Shown here in pieces: positions 25,809-35,573 of a stretch of 64,000 bases of DNA. The DNA is taken from positions 62,001-126,000 of the forward strand of contig NZ_VTOY01000003.1 in assembly GCF_008271295.1 (NCBI RefSeq). The letters run 5' to 3'. The DNA comes from Pseudoselenomonas ruminis (GTDB taxonomy: Bacteria; Bacillota; Negativicutes; Selenomonadales; Selenomonadaceae). The first letter of the stretch is position 1, and each line of letters begins with the position of its first letter. A program made the position numbers and the translations under genes. Below the pieces are notes generated by a model. It was not told where the DNA came from. It did no database searches and worked only from the letters and a program-made list of their open reading frames with translations.

Positions 25809-26999
25809 ATGAGACAGAGAATAGTTCGCTTGATTCTTGTCACATTATATATGATGCTTTTTACCCTGCCGGCTTTCGCAGCTGACACGAATTTTGGACA
25901 GCGGGTAAGCGGCATGGCTGAGGTAACTGGCGTTCGGGTCAGTACGGAAGCAAATAAGACGCGTATCGTAATTGATGCCAATAAAGAAGTAACGTATAAG
26001 GCGATGTCTCTTGGCGAGCCGGACCGCCTGGTGGTGGATATTCCGAATGCTTGGATTTCGCCGAAGCTCAAGAAGGAGTTCCCGGTGAACAGCCGCTTTG
26101 TTGGTAAGGCCAGAGTGGCGCAGTTCAATCCGCAGACGGTTCGCATTGTAGTTGAGAGCAAGGTTGGCAAACAGAACCACAAGGTATTTTCCCTAAAGGG
26201 TGGCCCTGTGGCTGGACGCGTCGTTCTCGATATCGGCGATTTGAGCGGGGATTCTTCTGGGACAAAGATTGATTTGCCAAAGACGAAACCGACGCCAGCT
26301 CCTTCGACGAAGCCGACGACAAAACCGACCAAGCCTTCGACGAAGCCGTCGCAGAAACCGGAATCCAAACCGGAGACTAAGCCCCAGGACGATGTAGATG
26401 GGGAACTGGCCGGCATTACGGGCCTGCGGGGCCGGAAGATTACCATTGACCCTGGTCATGGCGGAAGCGATTCTGGAGCCATTGGGCCAACGGGGGTAAT
26501 GGAAAAGAGCGTTACGCTGCGGGTGGCTCAGGAATTGAAGCGGCTGCTGGTAGCAGAAGGCGCAACGGTTTATATGACCCGTGATACAGATACCGAGGTT
26601 TCGCCCAAGGGGGCTGATGCCAGCGACATAGAGGAGCTGCAGGCCCGCTGCGATATCCCCAACCAGAATGGTTCGGATATATTCGTTTCGATTCACATGG
26701 ATTCGTTTACCAATGGAGCGGCCAAGGGAACAACCGGCTATTATTATTCGCTGGGGTCAAAGCGTTCGCGGGATTTAGCCGATAAAATCCGCGCGGGGGT
26801 TATTGACCAGCTTGGAACCCAGAGCCGTGGAACGCAAAGCAGTAATTTTTATGTCGTGAAGCATACCGATATGCCGGCAACACTCGTGGAGGTTGCGTTT
26901 ATTTCCAATCCGTCAGAGGAACGTCTGATGAATAGTGAAGCCGGAATCAAGAAAGCCGCTCAGGGGATTGCCGATGGTATCGCGGATTTCTTTGGTTGA
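25809..26999 (+). CDS. N-acetylmuramoyl-L-alanine amidase (AMIN plus Amidase_3)
   Basis: 396 residues from ATG 25809 (AGGGAGGG upstream). A Sec signal is cleaved after LPAFA. The AMIN domain (about 40-135, VRVSTEANKTRIVIDANKEV) targets such enzymes to the septum or peptidoglycan. Then comes a ~40-residue Lys/Pro/Thr linker made of TKP-like repeats, and a zinc Amidase_3 domain with His in DPGHGGSDSG, Glu in GVMEKSVTL, His in FVSIHMDSF and catalytic Glu in LVEVAFISN. AMIN-Amidase_3 order is that of AmiC-type cell-separation amidases. It acts in the periplasm. The Pro/Thr-rich linker probably spans or senses the wall. Confidence 0.93.
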   Translation: MRQRIVRLILVTLYMMLFTLPAFAADTNFGQRVSGMAEVTGVRVSTEANKTRIVIDANKEVTYKAMSLGEPDRLVVDIPNAWISPKLKKEFPVNSRFVGKARVAQFNPQTVRIVVESKVGKQNHKVFSLKGGPVAGRVVLDIGDLSGDSSGTKIDLPKTKPTPAPSTKPTTKPTKPSTKPSQKPESKPETKPQDDVDGELAGITGLRGRKITIDPGHGGSDSGAIGPTGVMEKSVTLRVAQELKRLLVAEGATVYMTRDTDTEVSPKGADASDIEELQARCDIPNQNGSDIFVSIHMDSFTNGAAKGTTGYYYSLGSKRSRDLADKIRAGVIDQLGTQSRGTQSSNFYVVKHTDMPATLVEVAFISNPSEERLMNSEAGIKKAAQGIADGIADFFG

Positions 27000-27033
27000 G
27001 TGAGACAGGAAAGTGAGGATTAAGCCTTTTATA

Positions 27034-28236
27034 ATGGAAGAGAATAAGACGGAAATCGAACAGAACAACGAGACGTTAGAGCAGATGGTACAGGCAGATA
27101 TGGAGGCGCGCAAGAAGGCGCTTTACCGCCACAAGCTGCCGAAAAAATTGGAACTGTTGGATATGCTCGAGGCAATGACGAAAGCCGAGCTCGATGATAT
27201 CCGCTATAACCTCAATATCTCGGGGGTTAGTTCGCTCAAGAAGGCGGAACTTGCCGAGCGCTTGTCGGTGGAAATCGTTAAATTTGCTCAGCGCTGGTTT
27301 CCTTCGATTCTTGAGGAGGAGTACGAGTGCTTCCAGCATTTGCTCAAGCACGATGGCCTGACCACGGAGTTCCGTGACGATGATGTCCGTCTCGATTATT
27401 TGCGCGGGCTGGGGCTCGTGTCCTGTGGCGTGAAGGAAGACAAGCTGGCCTGGTATATGCCGAAAGAAATTCAGGCGGAGTTTACGAAGCTGGATTCGGG
27501 AACGTTCCGCAGTTTGGCGGAGCTCAATACGGAGGTTACCCGTCTGGCATCCGGCTGCCTGTTCTTTTACGGCTATATGAATTACGAACAGCTTTACGAA
27601 AAGGTAACGGGCTATTTGGATGCGGCGCAGGCCGAGCAGGTTTCGTTCATGGATTTTGTCGGCGTTCTGCTCAATGCCTCCTGCTGGCAGAATACGCTGG
27701 TTGCTCTGCCGCAGGGTGCGAAGTACTATACGCTTATCGATGAGAATAAGCTGGAGGATGAGCAGCGCGAGCATGCCAACCTCGGCTTTGCGCCGCTGTC
27801 GTACAACCGGGTTTATGAAGCGGGTACGGAAGGTTACATCGATGCTACGGATGCTTATAAGGCCTTGGCACAGTTCTTCATGCGAGAGCATGGCTGCGAT
27901 GTACTGAAGGCCGCTGACATTGTCGGCGAAATCCTCATTCTGCTGCAGAATGGAGGAAATATGCAGGAAGCTGTCGAATACTTGGACGAGCTTGGATTGA
28001 TGAAAGATGACCGCAAGGCAGAGGCAATTGTACCGCTGCTCATCGCGTTCAATAATTCGACGCATCTTTGGCCGCTCAAGGGCTATACGCCGGCAAAGCT
28101 CATGGCTAAGTCGGGCCGTGGCAAGGTGATTCCCTTCGAGGAAGTGCGCCGTCATAAAGTGGGCCGCAATGATCCCTGTCCCTGCGGCAGTGGCAAAAAA
28201 TATAAAAATTGTTGCTTGCATAAGGATGAAAACTGA
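27034..28236 (+). CDS. SEC-C motif protein of unknown function
   Basis: About 400 residues. The start is uncertain between GTG 27013 and ATG 27034; neither has an ideal ribosome site. The N-terminal region [20 protein letters not shown]...[12 protein letters not shown] resembles a SAP or Rho-N-like helical module that binds nucleic acid. The middle 280 residues are helical and not recognised. The C-terminus [19 protein letters not shown] is a SEC-C zinc motif, the same that ends SecA and is found on many stand-alone proteins. It overlaps the MATE gene start (ATGA), so the two are translationally coupled. A cytoplasmic protein with no enzymatic motif. Confidence 0.75.
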   Translation: MEENKTEIEQNNETLEQMVQADMEARKKALYRHKLPKKLELLDMLEAMTKAELDDIRYNLNISGVSSLKKAELAERLSVEIVKFAQRWFPSILEEEYECFQHLLKHDGLTTEFRDDDVRLDYLRGLGLVSCGVKEDKLAWYMPKEIQAEFTKLDSGTFRSLAELNTEVTRLASGCLFFYGYMNYEQLYEKVTGYLDAAQAEQVSFMDFVGVLLNASCWQNTLVALPQGAKYYTLIDENKLEDEQREHANLGFAPLSYNRVYEAGTEGYIDATDAYKALAQFFMREHGCDVLKAADIVGEILILLQNGGNMQEAVEYLDELGLMKDDRKAEAIVPLLIAFNNSTHLWPLKGYTPAKLMAKSGRGKVIPFEEVRRHKVGRNDPCPCGSGKKYKNCCLHKDEN

Positions 28237-29591
28237 TGAAGCAGACTTATGGTTATCAGCAGAAAGCACGGCAGTTTTTTGCCGTGCTGCTGCCTATCTT
28301 TATTACCCAGCTGTCACTTATGGCAACTGGGTTTTTCAATACGATTATGGCGGGGCATATCAGCCAGCAGGATTTGGCTGGAGTGGCCGTTGGTGTCAAT
28401 TTGTTCCTGCCATTCTTTGGCAGTGTGCTCGGAATAATATCCGGCCTTACGCCGACGATTTCCCAGCTCTATGGCGGCGGGCGGCAGGATAAGATTGGCT
28501 TCATTGTCAAACAAGGCTTTTACTGGGCAATGGCCCTGGCTTTTTTGTTTATTGCCGTGGGTTGGCTGGCGGTGCCGCGGGTTTTGCCGCTTTTAAATCT
28601 GGAGCCAAAAGTGCACTATATCACGGCGCATTATTTGCTGGCGGTGTCCTTTGGCATCGTGCCGATTTTTCTGGCCGGCGTGCTGCGGAATTTCATCGAT
28701 GCGCATGGCCATACGCGGCTCACGATGTGCATCACGATGACCTCGGTGCCGGTGAATATTGCCCTCAATTACGTGTTCATGTACGGTCTCTTTGGTGTTC
28801 CGGCGTTTGGCGGAATTGGCGCCGGCATTGGCTCGGCGATTGCCTTTTCGCTGAACTTGCTCTTAAATGTCTGGGTGGTCACCCATATCGAACCTTTCAA
28901 AAGCTATCGTATTTTCCATCACTTCCCGCGCCCGCAGTTCTCCGAGTGGAAAAAGCAGCTGGGGGTCGGGATACCGATTGGCAGTACGATGTTTTGTGAA
29001 CAGAGCATCTTTGGCGCCGTGGGGCTTTTTATGACGGTTTACGGCACGGTGGTGGTGGCGGCCCATCAGGCGGCTATGAATTTCACGACAATCGTCTATA
29101 TGGTGCCGCTGGCCGTCAGCATGACGCTGACCATTTTAGTCGGGTACGAAGTTGGCGCCAAGCGCTTTGCTGATGCCGAGCAGTATATCCGCCTGAGCCG
29201 TGTGCTGACGATGGTTTTCGTGGGCGTGCTGGCGCTGCTGCTGACGCAGTTCAAAACGGAAATCGCCGCCTTGTATACTTCGAGCCGTGAAGTTCAGCCG
29301 ATACTTACGGGATTCCTGGTCTATGCGGTATTCATGCAGGTATCAGACAGCATCAATGCGCCGCTGCAGGGAGCACTTCGCGGGTATAAAGATGTCCATG
29401 TGACATTTTTGCTGGCGGTGCTGTCCTTCTGGGTTATCGGTCTTCCCGGCGGCTGGATGCTGGCCAACTGGACGGCAGTTGGCCCCTATGGCTATTGGAT
29501 TGGTCTCGTTGCTGGGGTGCTGGTCGGCGCAGTATGTTTGCAGATCCGTATGGGGCAGGTGCAGCGGAAATTTTCAGGTCAGGAGGGGTGA
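28236..29591 (+). CDS. MATE-family multidrug/sodium antiporter
   Basis: 451 residues with twelve hydrophobic segments in two homologous halves. N-terminal FAVLLPIFITQLSLMATGFF, GVAVGVNLFLPFFGSVLGI and GLTPTISQLYGGGRQDKIG are typical of NorM-type MATE exporters; the second half repeats the pattern (GIPIGSTMFCEQSIFGAVGLFM). It exports cationic compounds in exchange for Na+ or H+. The ATG overlaps the stop of the SEC-C gene. The next gene follows after 6 bp. Confidence 0.93.
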   Translation: MKQTYGYQQKARQFFAVLLPIFITQLSLMATGFFNTIMAGHISQQDLAGVAVGVNLFLPFFGSVLGIISGLTPTISQLYGGGRQDKIGFIVKQGFYWAMALAFLFIAVGWLAVPRVLPLLNLEPKVHYITAHYLLAVSFGIVPIFLAGVLRNFIDAHGHTRLTMCITMTSVPVNIALNYVFMYGLFGVPAFGGIGAGIGSAIAFSLNLLLNVWVVTHIEPFKSYRIFHHFPRPQFSEWKKQLGVGIPIGSTMFCEQSIFGAVGLFMTVYGTVVVAAHQAAMNFTTIVYMVPLAVSMTLTILVGYEVGAKRFADAEQYIRLSRVLTMVFVGVLALLLTQFKTEIAALYTSSREVQPILTGFLVYAVFMQVSDSINAPLQGALRGYKDVHVTFLLAVLSFWVIGLPGGWMLANWTAVGPYGYWIGLVAGVLVGAVCLQIRMGQVQRKFSGQEG

Positions 29592-29597
29592 TGCCTT

Positions 29598-30524
29598 ATG
29601 ACAGAGTGCCTGGGGAAATGGAGTGCGGGAGCACTGGTTTTGCTGGCTTGTTACGGCAGTGCGGCGGCAGTGGTGCAGGCAGCACCGCTGCGGACTGTGG
29701 CCGAGTGGCAGCAGCAGGTGGAAAAACTCCGGGGGGAAAAGCAGTTAAGTGCCTATGATGAAGCAATCCGCCAGTATCCTGCCTATGCTGATTTTTATAT
29801 CAAGCGCGGCAGGGTGCAATTGCAGCGGGGCGAAAGCCAGCGAGCAAAGCTCGATTTCGATAAGGCCATCCTGCTCGATGATAAAAATGCCTTGGCCTAT
29901 ACCGGGCGGGCAGAAGAACGGGCTTGTGCCGGTGACAGCAAGGCGGCCTGGCAGGCTTATGAAACGGCTTTGTCCCTCGATCCGAAGAATTCATTGATTT
30001 TGCAGAGCCGGGCCCATTTTTACTATGAGGGGCTGGCCGATTACCGGAAGGCTTTTGCCGATTATGACCAGGCGGCAAAATTCGTCACGGCGGAAGATGA
30101 CCCGAGGCGTATAAATATTGCCCTGCAGAAGCTTGGGGCACAGCTTAAATATGCGTCGTTTCAACCTGGGTATTATGCAACAGTGGTCAATTCCATCGAC
30201 AATATCCTGAGCATGAAAAAACAAAAGCGAAGCTCCCAGCAGCTCGAATACCTTTATACTTCGCGTTGTGCGGCCAATTATCATTTGGAGCAATACGCTG
30301 AGGCTTTGCGCGACAGCCAGCAGGTCCTTCGCTATATGGGACGCGATAAGTTAAAGCAGGCCAATATCCTCCGGCAGCAGAGCCGCATCCTGACGAAGCT
30401 GGGGCTTGACCAGGCGGCGAAAGCGGCCTTGAAGGCGGCGCTTTTGCGTAATCCGAAACTCATGGTGGACCGGCAGTATGAACTCGATAAAGATTTGGCG
30501 GCCAGCTGGCAGGAGGCATGGTAA
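29598..30524 (+). CDS. Secreted TPR-repeat protein
   Basis: 308 residues with a signal peptide (about 1-29, cleavage near VVQA-AP). At least four tetratricopeptide units are readable between residues 50 and 160 (YDEAIRQYPAYADFYIKRG, AKLDFDKAILLDDKNALAYTGRA, AWQAYETALSLDPKNSLILQSRA, AFADYDQAAKF) with more toward the C-terminus (YAEALRDSQQVLRYMG). TPRs mediate protein-protein contact. It sits 1 bp before the papain-like protease start and is probably its partner or a scaffold in the periplasm; this is inference from position. Confidence 0.8.
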   Translation: MTECLGKWSAGALVLLACYGSAAAVVQAAPLRTVAEWQQQVEKLRGEKQLSAYDEAIRQYPAYADFYIKRGRVQLQRGESQRAKLDFDKAILLDDKNALAYTGRAEERACAGDSKAAWQAYETALSLDPKNSLILQSRAHFYYEGLADYRKAFADYDQAAKFVTAEDDPRRINIALQKLGAQLKYASFQPGYYATVVNSIDNILSMKKQKRSSQQLEYLYTSRCAANYHLEQYAEALRDSQQVLRYMGRDKLKQANILRQQSRILTKLGLDQAAKAALKAALLRNPKLMVDRQYELDKDLAASWQEAW

Positions 30525-30525
30525 G

Positions 30526-32031
30526 ATGATGGGCAAAACGGCAAAAAAAATCCGGGCAGCGCTTGCCTTTTTCCTGCTGCTGCCGCTGTTTGCTGAGACA
30601 GTGGCAAGGGCAGCGGTGTTGCCGGAGTTTTATGATATGCGGCTTGCCGAGCCCTTTGACCGGTCAAGTTATATTGACGGACGGAAAACACTGCTCAATG
30701 AAGTGGGAAACCAGGGAAGTGCCAATATTTGCTGGGCGTTTACTGCAGCGGCCGCCTTGGAATCCAATGTGTATAAAAATTGGCAGCGGCAGGGCATTGC
30801 CTATTCGGTGGATGCCCGCGGATTCCGCTTGTCGCCCTGGAAAATGGCCTGGTTTTCCTATGCCCGGCCAGTGGGAGAAGCTGATGATTTGACCGGCGCG
30901 ATGGGAAAGCCGTTGAAGAAAGGCAGCTATTCAGTTCCGCTGGCCAGCCGCGTTTACGGACACGGCAGCTGGCCGCTCTTTGCCCCTGAATTTTTGGCGG
31001 GCAGCGGCATTGGCTTTCGCAAAGCGGCGGCCAGCGTAACGGAGGATATGAAAGCCCCGGTCGGTTGGGGCGAGGATGCCGGGCTTCGCCTGCGCAATAT
31101 CTTCACGAGTACGAGTACGAAGCTCTATCAGCCAGCGGAAATCGCGCGGATGAAATCCATGATGCTGGCGTACGGAGCTTTGGCGGCGGGCATTAACAGT
31201 CTGCCGCTCCAGCAGAAGGGCGCAGTCAGTTATTACCGGAACAAAACGCTGCCGGTGAATCATGGTGTCAATATCATCGGCTGGGATGATGCCTATGATT
31301 TTTCGGAATCAGGGCTCAAGGTAAAGCCAAGGCATAAAGGGGCCTGGATTATTCGCAACAGTTGGGGCAAAGACTGGGGTGAGGGCGGTTATGCTTACCT
31401 TTCGTATGAGGATAAGACTTTGCATAACTATGTGGCCTATGATACTTCCCTTGACAGGGCTGCTTACGATTGGATTGATACCCATGAGCGGTCAAATTGT
31501 CTCGTGCCGCCACGGCAAAATTGGGAAAATGGCAGCGGACCGCGGTACCGTCAAATGGAATCCGGCAGCGGCTTTGCAGCAGGGTATCAGGCTGGAAAAG
31601 CTGGACGGATTACGGCTGTGGGGTTCTACGCAATGGCCGATGGGATGGAATACACCATTACAATCCGCAAGGGCAGTCTCGACCCGGCGCAGGGAACGCT
31701 GGCCTTGGAACAAAGCGGACGATTCGGTGCCGATAATACGCCGGAGTGGGCGGGCTATCGCACCGTGAAGGTATCGCCGGACGTAGTGCTCGCCTCAGGC
31801 GAGGCGTATACGGTGGCGGTGTCGCTTCGCAATCCCAAGGGAAAAGTACGGCTGGTTTTGTCGCCGCAACTCGTGGAATCACGCAAGGCGGATTCCGTTT
31901 ACAGCTATATCCGGCGCGGAGGGCACGGCCATTGGCAGAAAACCATCCGCCCAAATGACGGGGATCAGCCCGTATGGTATCGGAACAGTTCCGTCATTGA
32001 GCGCGTCTATCTGAAGTCGGCCGAAAAATGA
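30526..32031 (+). CDS. Exported papain-family (C1A) cysteine protease with a C-terminal lectin-like domain
   Basis: 501 residues from ATG 30526, nine bases after GGAGG; the frame opens earlier, overlapping the TPR gene, without support. A Sec signal runs to about VARA-AV. The peptidase domain has Cys69 in SANICWAFTA, His246 in VNHGVNIIGWDD and Asn278 in IIRNSWGKDWGEGGYAYLS; the oxyanion Gln is in VGNQGSANICW. Residues about 350-500 form a beta domain with AVGFYAMADGMEYTITI that matches the lectin-like domain often fused to bacterial C1 proteases. It has no obvious pro-domain; the mature enzyme starts almost directly with the catalytic fold. Substrate unknown; cell-surface processing is likely. 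Confidence 0.9.
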   Translation: MMGKTAKKIRAALAFFLLLPLFAETVARAAVLPEFYDMRLAEPFDRSSYIDGRKTLLNEVGNQGSANICWAFTAAAALESNVYKNWQRQGIAYSVDARGFRLSPWKMAWFSYARPVGEADDLTGAMGKPLKKGSYSVPLASRVYGHGSWPLFAPEFLAGSGIGFRKAAASVTEDMKAPVGWGEDAGLRLRNIFTSTSTKLYQPAEIARMKSMMLAYGALAAGINSLPLQQKGAVSYYRNKTLPVNHGVNIIGWDDAYDFSESGLKVKPRHKGAWIIRNSWGKDWGEGGYAYLSYEDKTLHNYVAYDTSLDRAAYDWIDTHERSNCLVPPRQNWENGSGPRYRQMESGSGFAAGYQAGKAGRITAVGFYAMADGMEYTITIRKGSLDPAQGTLALEQSGRFGADNTPEWAGYRTVKVSPDVVLASGEAYTVAVSLRNPKGKVRLVLSPQLVESRKADSVYSYIRRGGHGHWQKTIRPNDGDQPVWYRNSSVIERVYLKSAEK

Positions 32032-32035
32032 ACAA

Positions 32036-32072
32036 CAAAAAAGACCTGCTAAAAAAGCAGGCCTTTTTTCTA
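32036..32072. terminator. Bidirectional terminator between the protease and rpsT
   Basis: The arms CCTGCT/AGCAGG are extended by A and T runs (AAAAAAG and CTTTTTT), so the hairpin has a T tract on both strands. It lies between convergent genes. Confidence 0.8.
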
Positions 32073-32087
32073 TCTCATCTGAGAAAA

Positions 32088-32354
32088 TTACTTAGCGAGT
32101 GCGTTGACTTTGCGAGCCAGACGGGATTTTTTGCGGGATGCAGCGTTTTTATGATAAACATGGTTAGCAGCAGCCTGATCGATCGTCTTGCAAGCAACCG
32201 TAAGGAGGGATTTCGCTTCATCAGCGTTTCCAGCCTCAACAGCGTCAAGAACACGACGGGAAGCAGTGCGTACACGGGACTTCTCAGCAGCGTTCTTTGC
32301 ATGGCGCTTAGCGTCAGATTTAACACTAAGAATAGATGCTTTGATATTTGGCAA
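32088..32354 (-). CDS. rpsT: 30S ribosomal protein S20
   Basis: 88 residues from TTG 32354 with GGGGGG eight bases upstream. The sequence from PNIKASILSVKSDAKRHAKN through ...NHVYHKNAASRKKSRLARKVN is the normal S20 pattern, highly basic and all-helical. S20 binds 16S rRNA early in 30S assembly. A rare TTG start in rpsT is also known in E. coli, where it contributes to autoregulation. Divergent from lepA, a common neighbour. Confidence 0.96.
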   Translation of the reverse strand: MPNIKASILSVKSDAKRHAKNAAEKSRVRTASRRVLDAVEAGNADEAKSLLTVACKTIDQAAANHVYHKNAASRKKSRLARKVNALAK

Positions 32355-32390
32355 GTAATTCACCCCCCTTAACAAATTCGTTACCTTGTT

Positions 32391-32419
32391 ATCATAGCAT
32401 GTGAAAATATAAAAAGCAA
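32391..32419 (-). promoter_or_regulatory. Promoter of rpsT
   Basis: On the minus strand, -35 TTGCTT, 17-base spacer, -10 TATGAT (complement of 32391-32396). It gives a leader of about 30 bases before the ribosome site. Confidence 0.6.
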
Positions 32420-32448
32420 TAGTTTTCTTTAGTTCCTCTGTCTATTTC

Positions 32449-32478
32449 TTGCAGGTGAGCCGCGTTCAATGCTATAAT
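32449..32478 (+). promoter_or_regulatory. Promoter of lepA
   Basis: -35 TTGCAG (32449-32454), 18-base spacer, -10 TATAAT (32473-32478), 40 bases before the lepA start. Confidence 0.65.
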
Positions 32479-32517
32479 ACGATAGATATGGATTGTTATT
32501 TTGAAAGGAAAATGACT

Positions 32518-34314
32518 ATGCAGAACAAAAATATCCGCAATTTCTCGATTATTGCTCATATCGACCATGGCAAATCGACGATTGCGGATCGTTTGATTGA
32601 ATATACTGGCACGCTTACGAAGCGCGAGATGGAAGCACAGGTCCTCGATAATATGGACTTGGAGCGCGAGCGCGGCATCACGATCAAGGCGCAGACGGTA
32701 CGCCTCGATTACAAAGGCAAAGATGGCCAGCTGTATCAGCTGAATCTCATCGACACGCCGGGTCATGTCGATTTTACCTATGAGGTATCGAGAAGTTTGG
32801 CCGCCTGCGAGGGGGCACTGCTCGTTGTCGATGCGGCACAGGGCGTTGAGGCCCAGACGCTGGCGAATGTCTACATGGCGCTGGAAAATGACCTGGAGAT
32901 TGTGCCGGTCATCAACAAGATTGACCTCCCAAGTGCTGACCCGGACCGGGTAAAGGAAGAAATTGAAAATACCATTGGCCTGGACACATCCAATGCGGTA
33001 TTGGCATCGGCCAAATCCGGCATCGGTATCGAAGAGATTCTCGACTCGATTGTCGACTATATCCCGGCACCGGAAGGGGATGAGAACGCGCCGCTGCAGG
33101 CCTTGATTTTCGACTCGTTCTTTGATTCCTACAAGGGGGTTATCGCCCATGTCCGCGTCAAGCAGGGCCATATCAAAAAGGGCATGAAGCTCAAGATGAT
33201 GGCAACGGGCAAGACGTTTGAGGTTACCGATGTGGGCTGCTTCAAACCGCAGCCGGTCGACGTCGGTCATCTCGATGTCGGTGAGGTAGGCTTTGTGGCC
33301 GGTTCCTTAAAGGATGTGCGCGATGTTCAGGTTGGTGACACCATTACCTTCGCTGACAATCCGGCAGCTGAACCATTGCCAGGCTATCGCGGCGTTACGC
33401 CGATGGTCTACTGCGGCCTCTACCCGGTCGACAGTTCGGACTATGACAACCTCAAAGATGCACTGGAAAAAATGCAGATTAACGATGCGGCGCTGGTATT
33501 CGAGCCGGAAACCTCGGTGGCCTTGGGCTTTGGCTTCCGCTGCGGCTTCTTGGGGCTGCTGCACATGGACGTCATTCAGGAGCGTCTCGAGCGCGAGTAC
33601 AACCTCAAACTCATCACGACGGCGCCGTCGGTTATCTATCATGTGTTTAAGACCGATGGAACGAAAGTCGATGTCAGCAATCCGTCCGACTTGCCGCCGC
33701 AGACGGAAATCGAGCATATCGAAGAACCGTACGTCAAGGCAACCGTTATCGTACCGAATGATTTTGTCGGTGCCGTTATGGAGATTTCTCAGGATAAGCG
33801 CGGAGAATTCAAGACGATGGATTATCTCGACGAGAACCGCGTCATGATTACTTATCACATTCCGCTCAATGAAATCATCTTTGACTATTTCGACCGTTTG
33901 AAATCGGCAACGCGCGGCTACGCATCCCTTGACTATGAGTTGGCTGATTATCAGGAATCGAAACTGGTCAAGGTGGATATCCTTTTGAATGGCGACCCGG
34001 TGGATGCCCTGTCGACCATCGTCCACAAGGACCGTGCTGCTGGCCGTGGCCGCCAGCTGGCGTCGAAACTCAAGGAAATCATTCCGCAGCAGATGTTTGA
34101 AATCCCGATCCAGGCAGCTATCGGCAGCAAGGTCATTGCCCGCGAGAACGTCAGAGCCCGCCGCAAGGACGTCCTGGCCAAGTGCTATGGCGGTGATATT
34201 TCGCGTAAACGCAAACTGCTGGAAAAGCAGAAGGAAGGCAAAAAGCGCATGAAGGCAGTCGGCAGTGTTGAAGTGCCGCAGGAAGCGTTTATGGCCATCC
34301 TGAAGATTGATTGA
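32518..34314 (+). CDS. lepA: Elongation factor 4 (LepA)
   Basis: 598 residues, the usual length. ATG 32518 is chosen with AAAGGA nine bases upstream. The GTPase domain has AHIDHGKST (G1), [10 protein letters not shown] (G2), DTPGHVDF (G3) and [10 protein letters not shown] (G4). Domain II, the EF-G-like domains III and V and the LepA-specific C-terminal domain ([30 protein letters not shown]) follow. It binds the ribosome and assists translation or 30S maturation under stress. hemW follows 12 bp later, a frequent Firmicutes arrangement. Confidence 0.97.
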   Translation: MQNKNIRNFSIIAHIDHGKSTIADRLIEYTGTLTKREMEAQVLDNMDLERERGITIKAQTVRLDYKGKDGQLYQLNLIDTPGHVDFTYEVSRSLAACEGALLVVDAAQGVEAQTLANVYMALENDLEIVPVINKIDLPSADPDRVKEEIENTIGLDTSNAVLASAKSGIGIEEILDSIVDYIPAPEGDENAPLQALIFDSFFDSYKGVIAHVRVKQGHIKKGMKLKMMATGKTFEVTDVGCFKPQPVDVGHLDVGEVGFVAGSLKDVRDVQVGDTITFADNPAAEPLPGYRGVTPMVYCGLYPVDSSDYDNLKDALEKMQINDAALVFEPETSVALGFGFRCGFLGLLHMDVIQERLEREYNLKLITTAPSVIYHVFKTDGTKVDVSNPSDLPPQTEIEHIEEPYVKATVIVPNDFVGAVMEISQDKRGEFKTMDYLDENRVMITYHIPLNEIIFDYFDRLKSATRGYASLDYELADYQESKLVKVDILLNGDPVDALSTIVHKDRAAGRGRQLASKLKEIIPQQMFEIPIQAAIGSKVIARENVRARRKDVLAKCYGGDISRKRKLLEKQKEGKKRMKAVGSVEVPQEAFMAILKID

Positions 34315-34326
34315 TGGAGAAAATAA

Positions 34327-35493
34327 ATGGATGCAAAACAATGGGGCGTATACGTCCACATTCCCTTTTGCCGCCAGAAATGCTTCTATTGTGATTTTCC
34401 TTCCTTTGCCGGGCGGGAGCGTTATATGGAAGACTATACAGGAGCCCTGTGCCGGGAAATTGCGGTGCGGGGCTCTTATTATCGGCAGCTTTGGGGAAGG
34501 CCCGCGACAATTTATCTGGGCGGCGGCACGCCGTCGATTCTGCCGGCAAATCTCATGGGAAAGCTGCTAAAAAAAATCCGGCAGGTATTTCTAGAAGATG
34601 GCGAAGCCGAAGAGTTTACCGTGGAATGCAATCCCGGAACCGTGGACGAAGAATATCTTTTATTGCTGCGGGAATACGGGGTGAACCGGCTTTCCTTTGG
34701 GGTACAGAGTTTTGATGATGAACTCTTGCGGCGGATCGGCCGTATTCATAATGGCCAGCAGGCAATCGATGCGGTGAACATGGCCAAGAGGGCAGGCTTT
34801 ACGAATCTGAGCCTGGACTTGATGTACGGACTTCCAGGGCAGAAGCTTGAACAGTTGAAGGCAAGTGTGAAGCAGGCGTTGGCGCTTGAGCCAAAACACA
34901 TATCGATATACGGCCTTCAGCTGGAGGAAGGAACCGTTTTTTCCCGGATGCAGGCGATGGGAAAACTGGAACTGCCCGATGATGAGGCGACGGAAGCCAT
35001 GTACGATTACATGACGGAATTTTTGCCCCAACAGGGATACGAACGGTATGAAATTTCCAATTTTGCCCGGCCGGGATTTGCGAGCCGTCATAACAGGAGC
35101 TATTGGCAGGATGTGCCATATCTCGGGCTGGGGGCGGCAGCGCATTCGTATCTCAATGGGCAGCGATGGGCGGCCTATGCCGAGCTCGGCCGCTATATGG
35201 AGGCGATACAAGAGAAAAAGTCTCCCGTAGAACCCGAGGAATCGGCAACGGCTGCCATCGCAATCGAAGAATTTTGTTTTTTGGCTTTGCGTACGGCTGA
35301 GGGAATAAGCCGGGAAAAGTTCCAGCGGAAGTTTGGCAGGAATCTGGACGACTTATATGGAACAATCATAAGGGACTTTTGTCAAAAAAAACTGCTGGCC
35401 GATGATGGTGTGCAAGTCTATTTGACAAGTCAAGGGATGAAGTATGGAAATTTGGTATTTGAAAAATTTTTGCTGGATGAGCAAGATTTTTGA
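34327..35493 (+). CDS. hemW: Radical SAM haem chaperone HemW
   Basis: 388 residues. The N-terminus WGVYVHIPFCRQKCFYCDF carries the CxxxCxxC that binds the 4Fe-4S cluster; the last Cys is followed by Asp-Phe as in HemW, whereas true coproporphyrinogen dehydrogenase HemN has one more Cys (CxxxCxxCxC). Other family segments are YLGGGTPSILPA, VECNPGTVDEEYL, NRLSFGVQSFDDELLRRIGRIH and the C-terminal HemN_C-like domain. It is therefore most likely a haem-transfer protein, not an enzyme of haem synthesis. Confidence 0.92.
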   Translation: MDAKQWGVYVHIPFCRQKCFYCDFPSFAGRERYMEDYTGALCREIAVRGSYYRQLWGRPATIYLGGGTPSILPANLMGKLLKKIRQVFLEDGEAEEFTVECNPGTVDEEYLLLLREYGVNRLSFGVQSFDDELLRRIGRIHNGQQAIDAVNMAKRAGFTNLSLDLMYGLPGQKLEQLKASVKQALALEPKHISIYGLQLEEGTVFSRMQAMGKLELPDDEATEAMYDYMTEFLPQQGYERYEISNFARPGFASRHNRSYWQDVPYLGLGAAAHSYLNGQRWAAYAELGRYMEAIQEKKSPVEPEESATAAIAIEEFCFLALRTAEGISREKFQRKFGRNLDDLYGTIIRDFCQKKLLADDGVQVYLTSQGMKYGNLVFEKFLLDEQDF

Positions 35494-35573
35494 GGCTGGT
35501 TAGTGGTTATTCGTTAAAAGTCTGCTATAATAGCCTTGTATGTTTAAAATTGGATGAGAATCGGGGAGATATG

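Noticed and set aside
26281-26390. Tandem Lys/Pro/Thr-coding repeats as a possible DNA repeat element
   Set aside because: They are an in-frame protein linker of the amidase with variable codons, not a mobile or CRISPR-like repeat.
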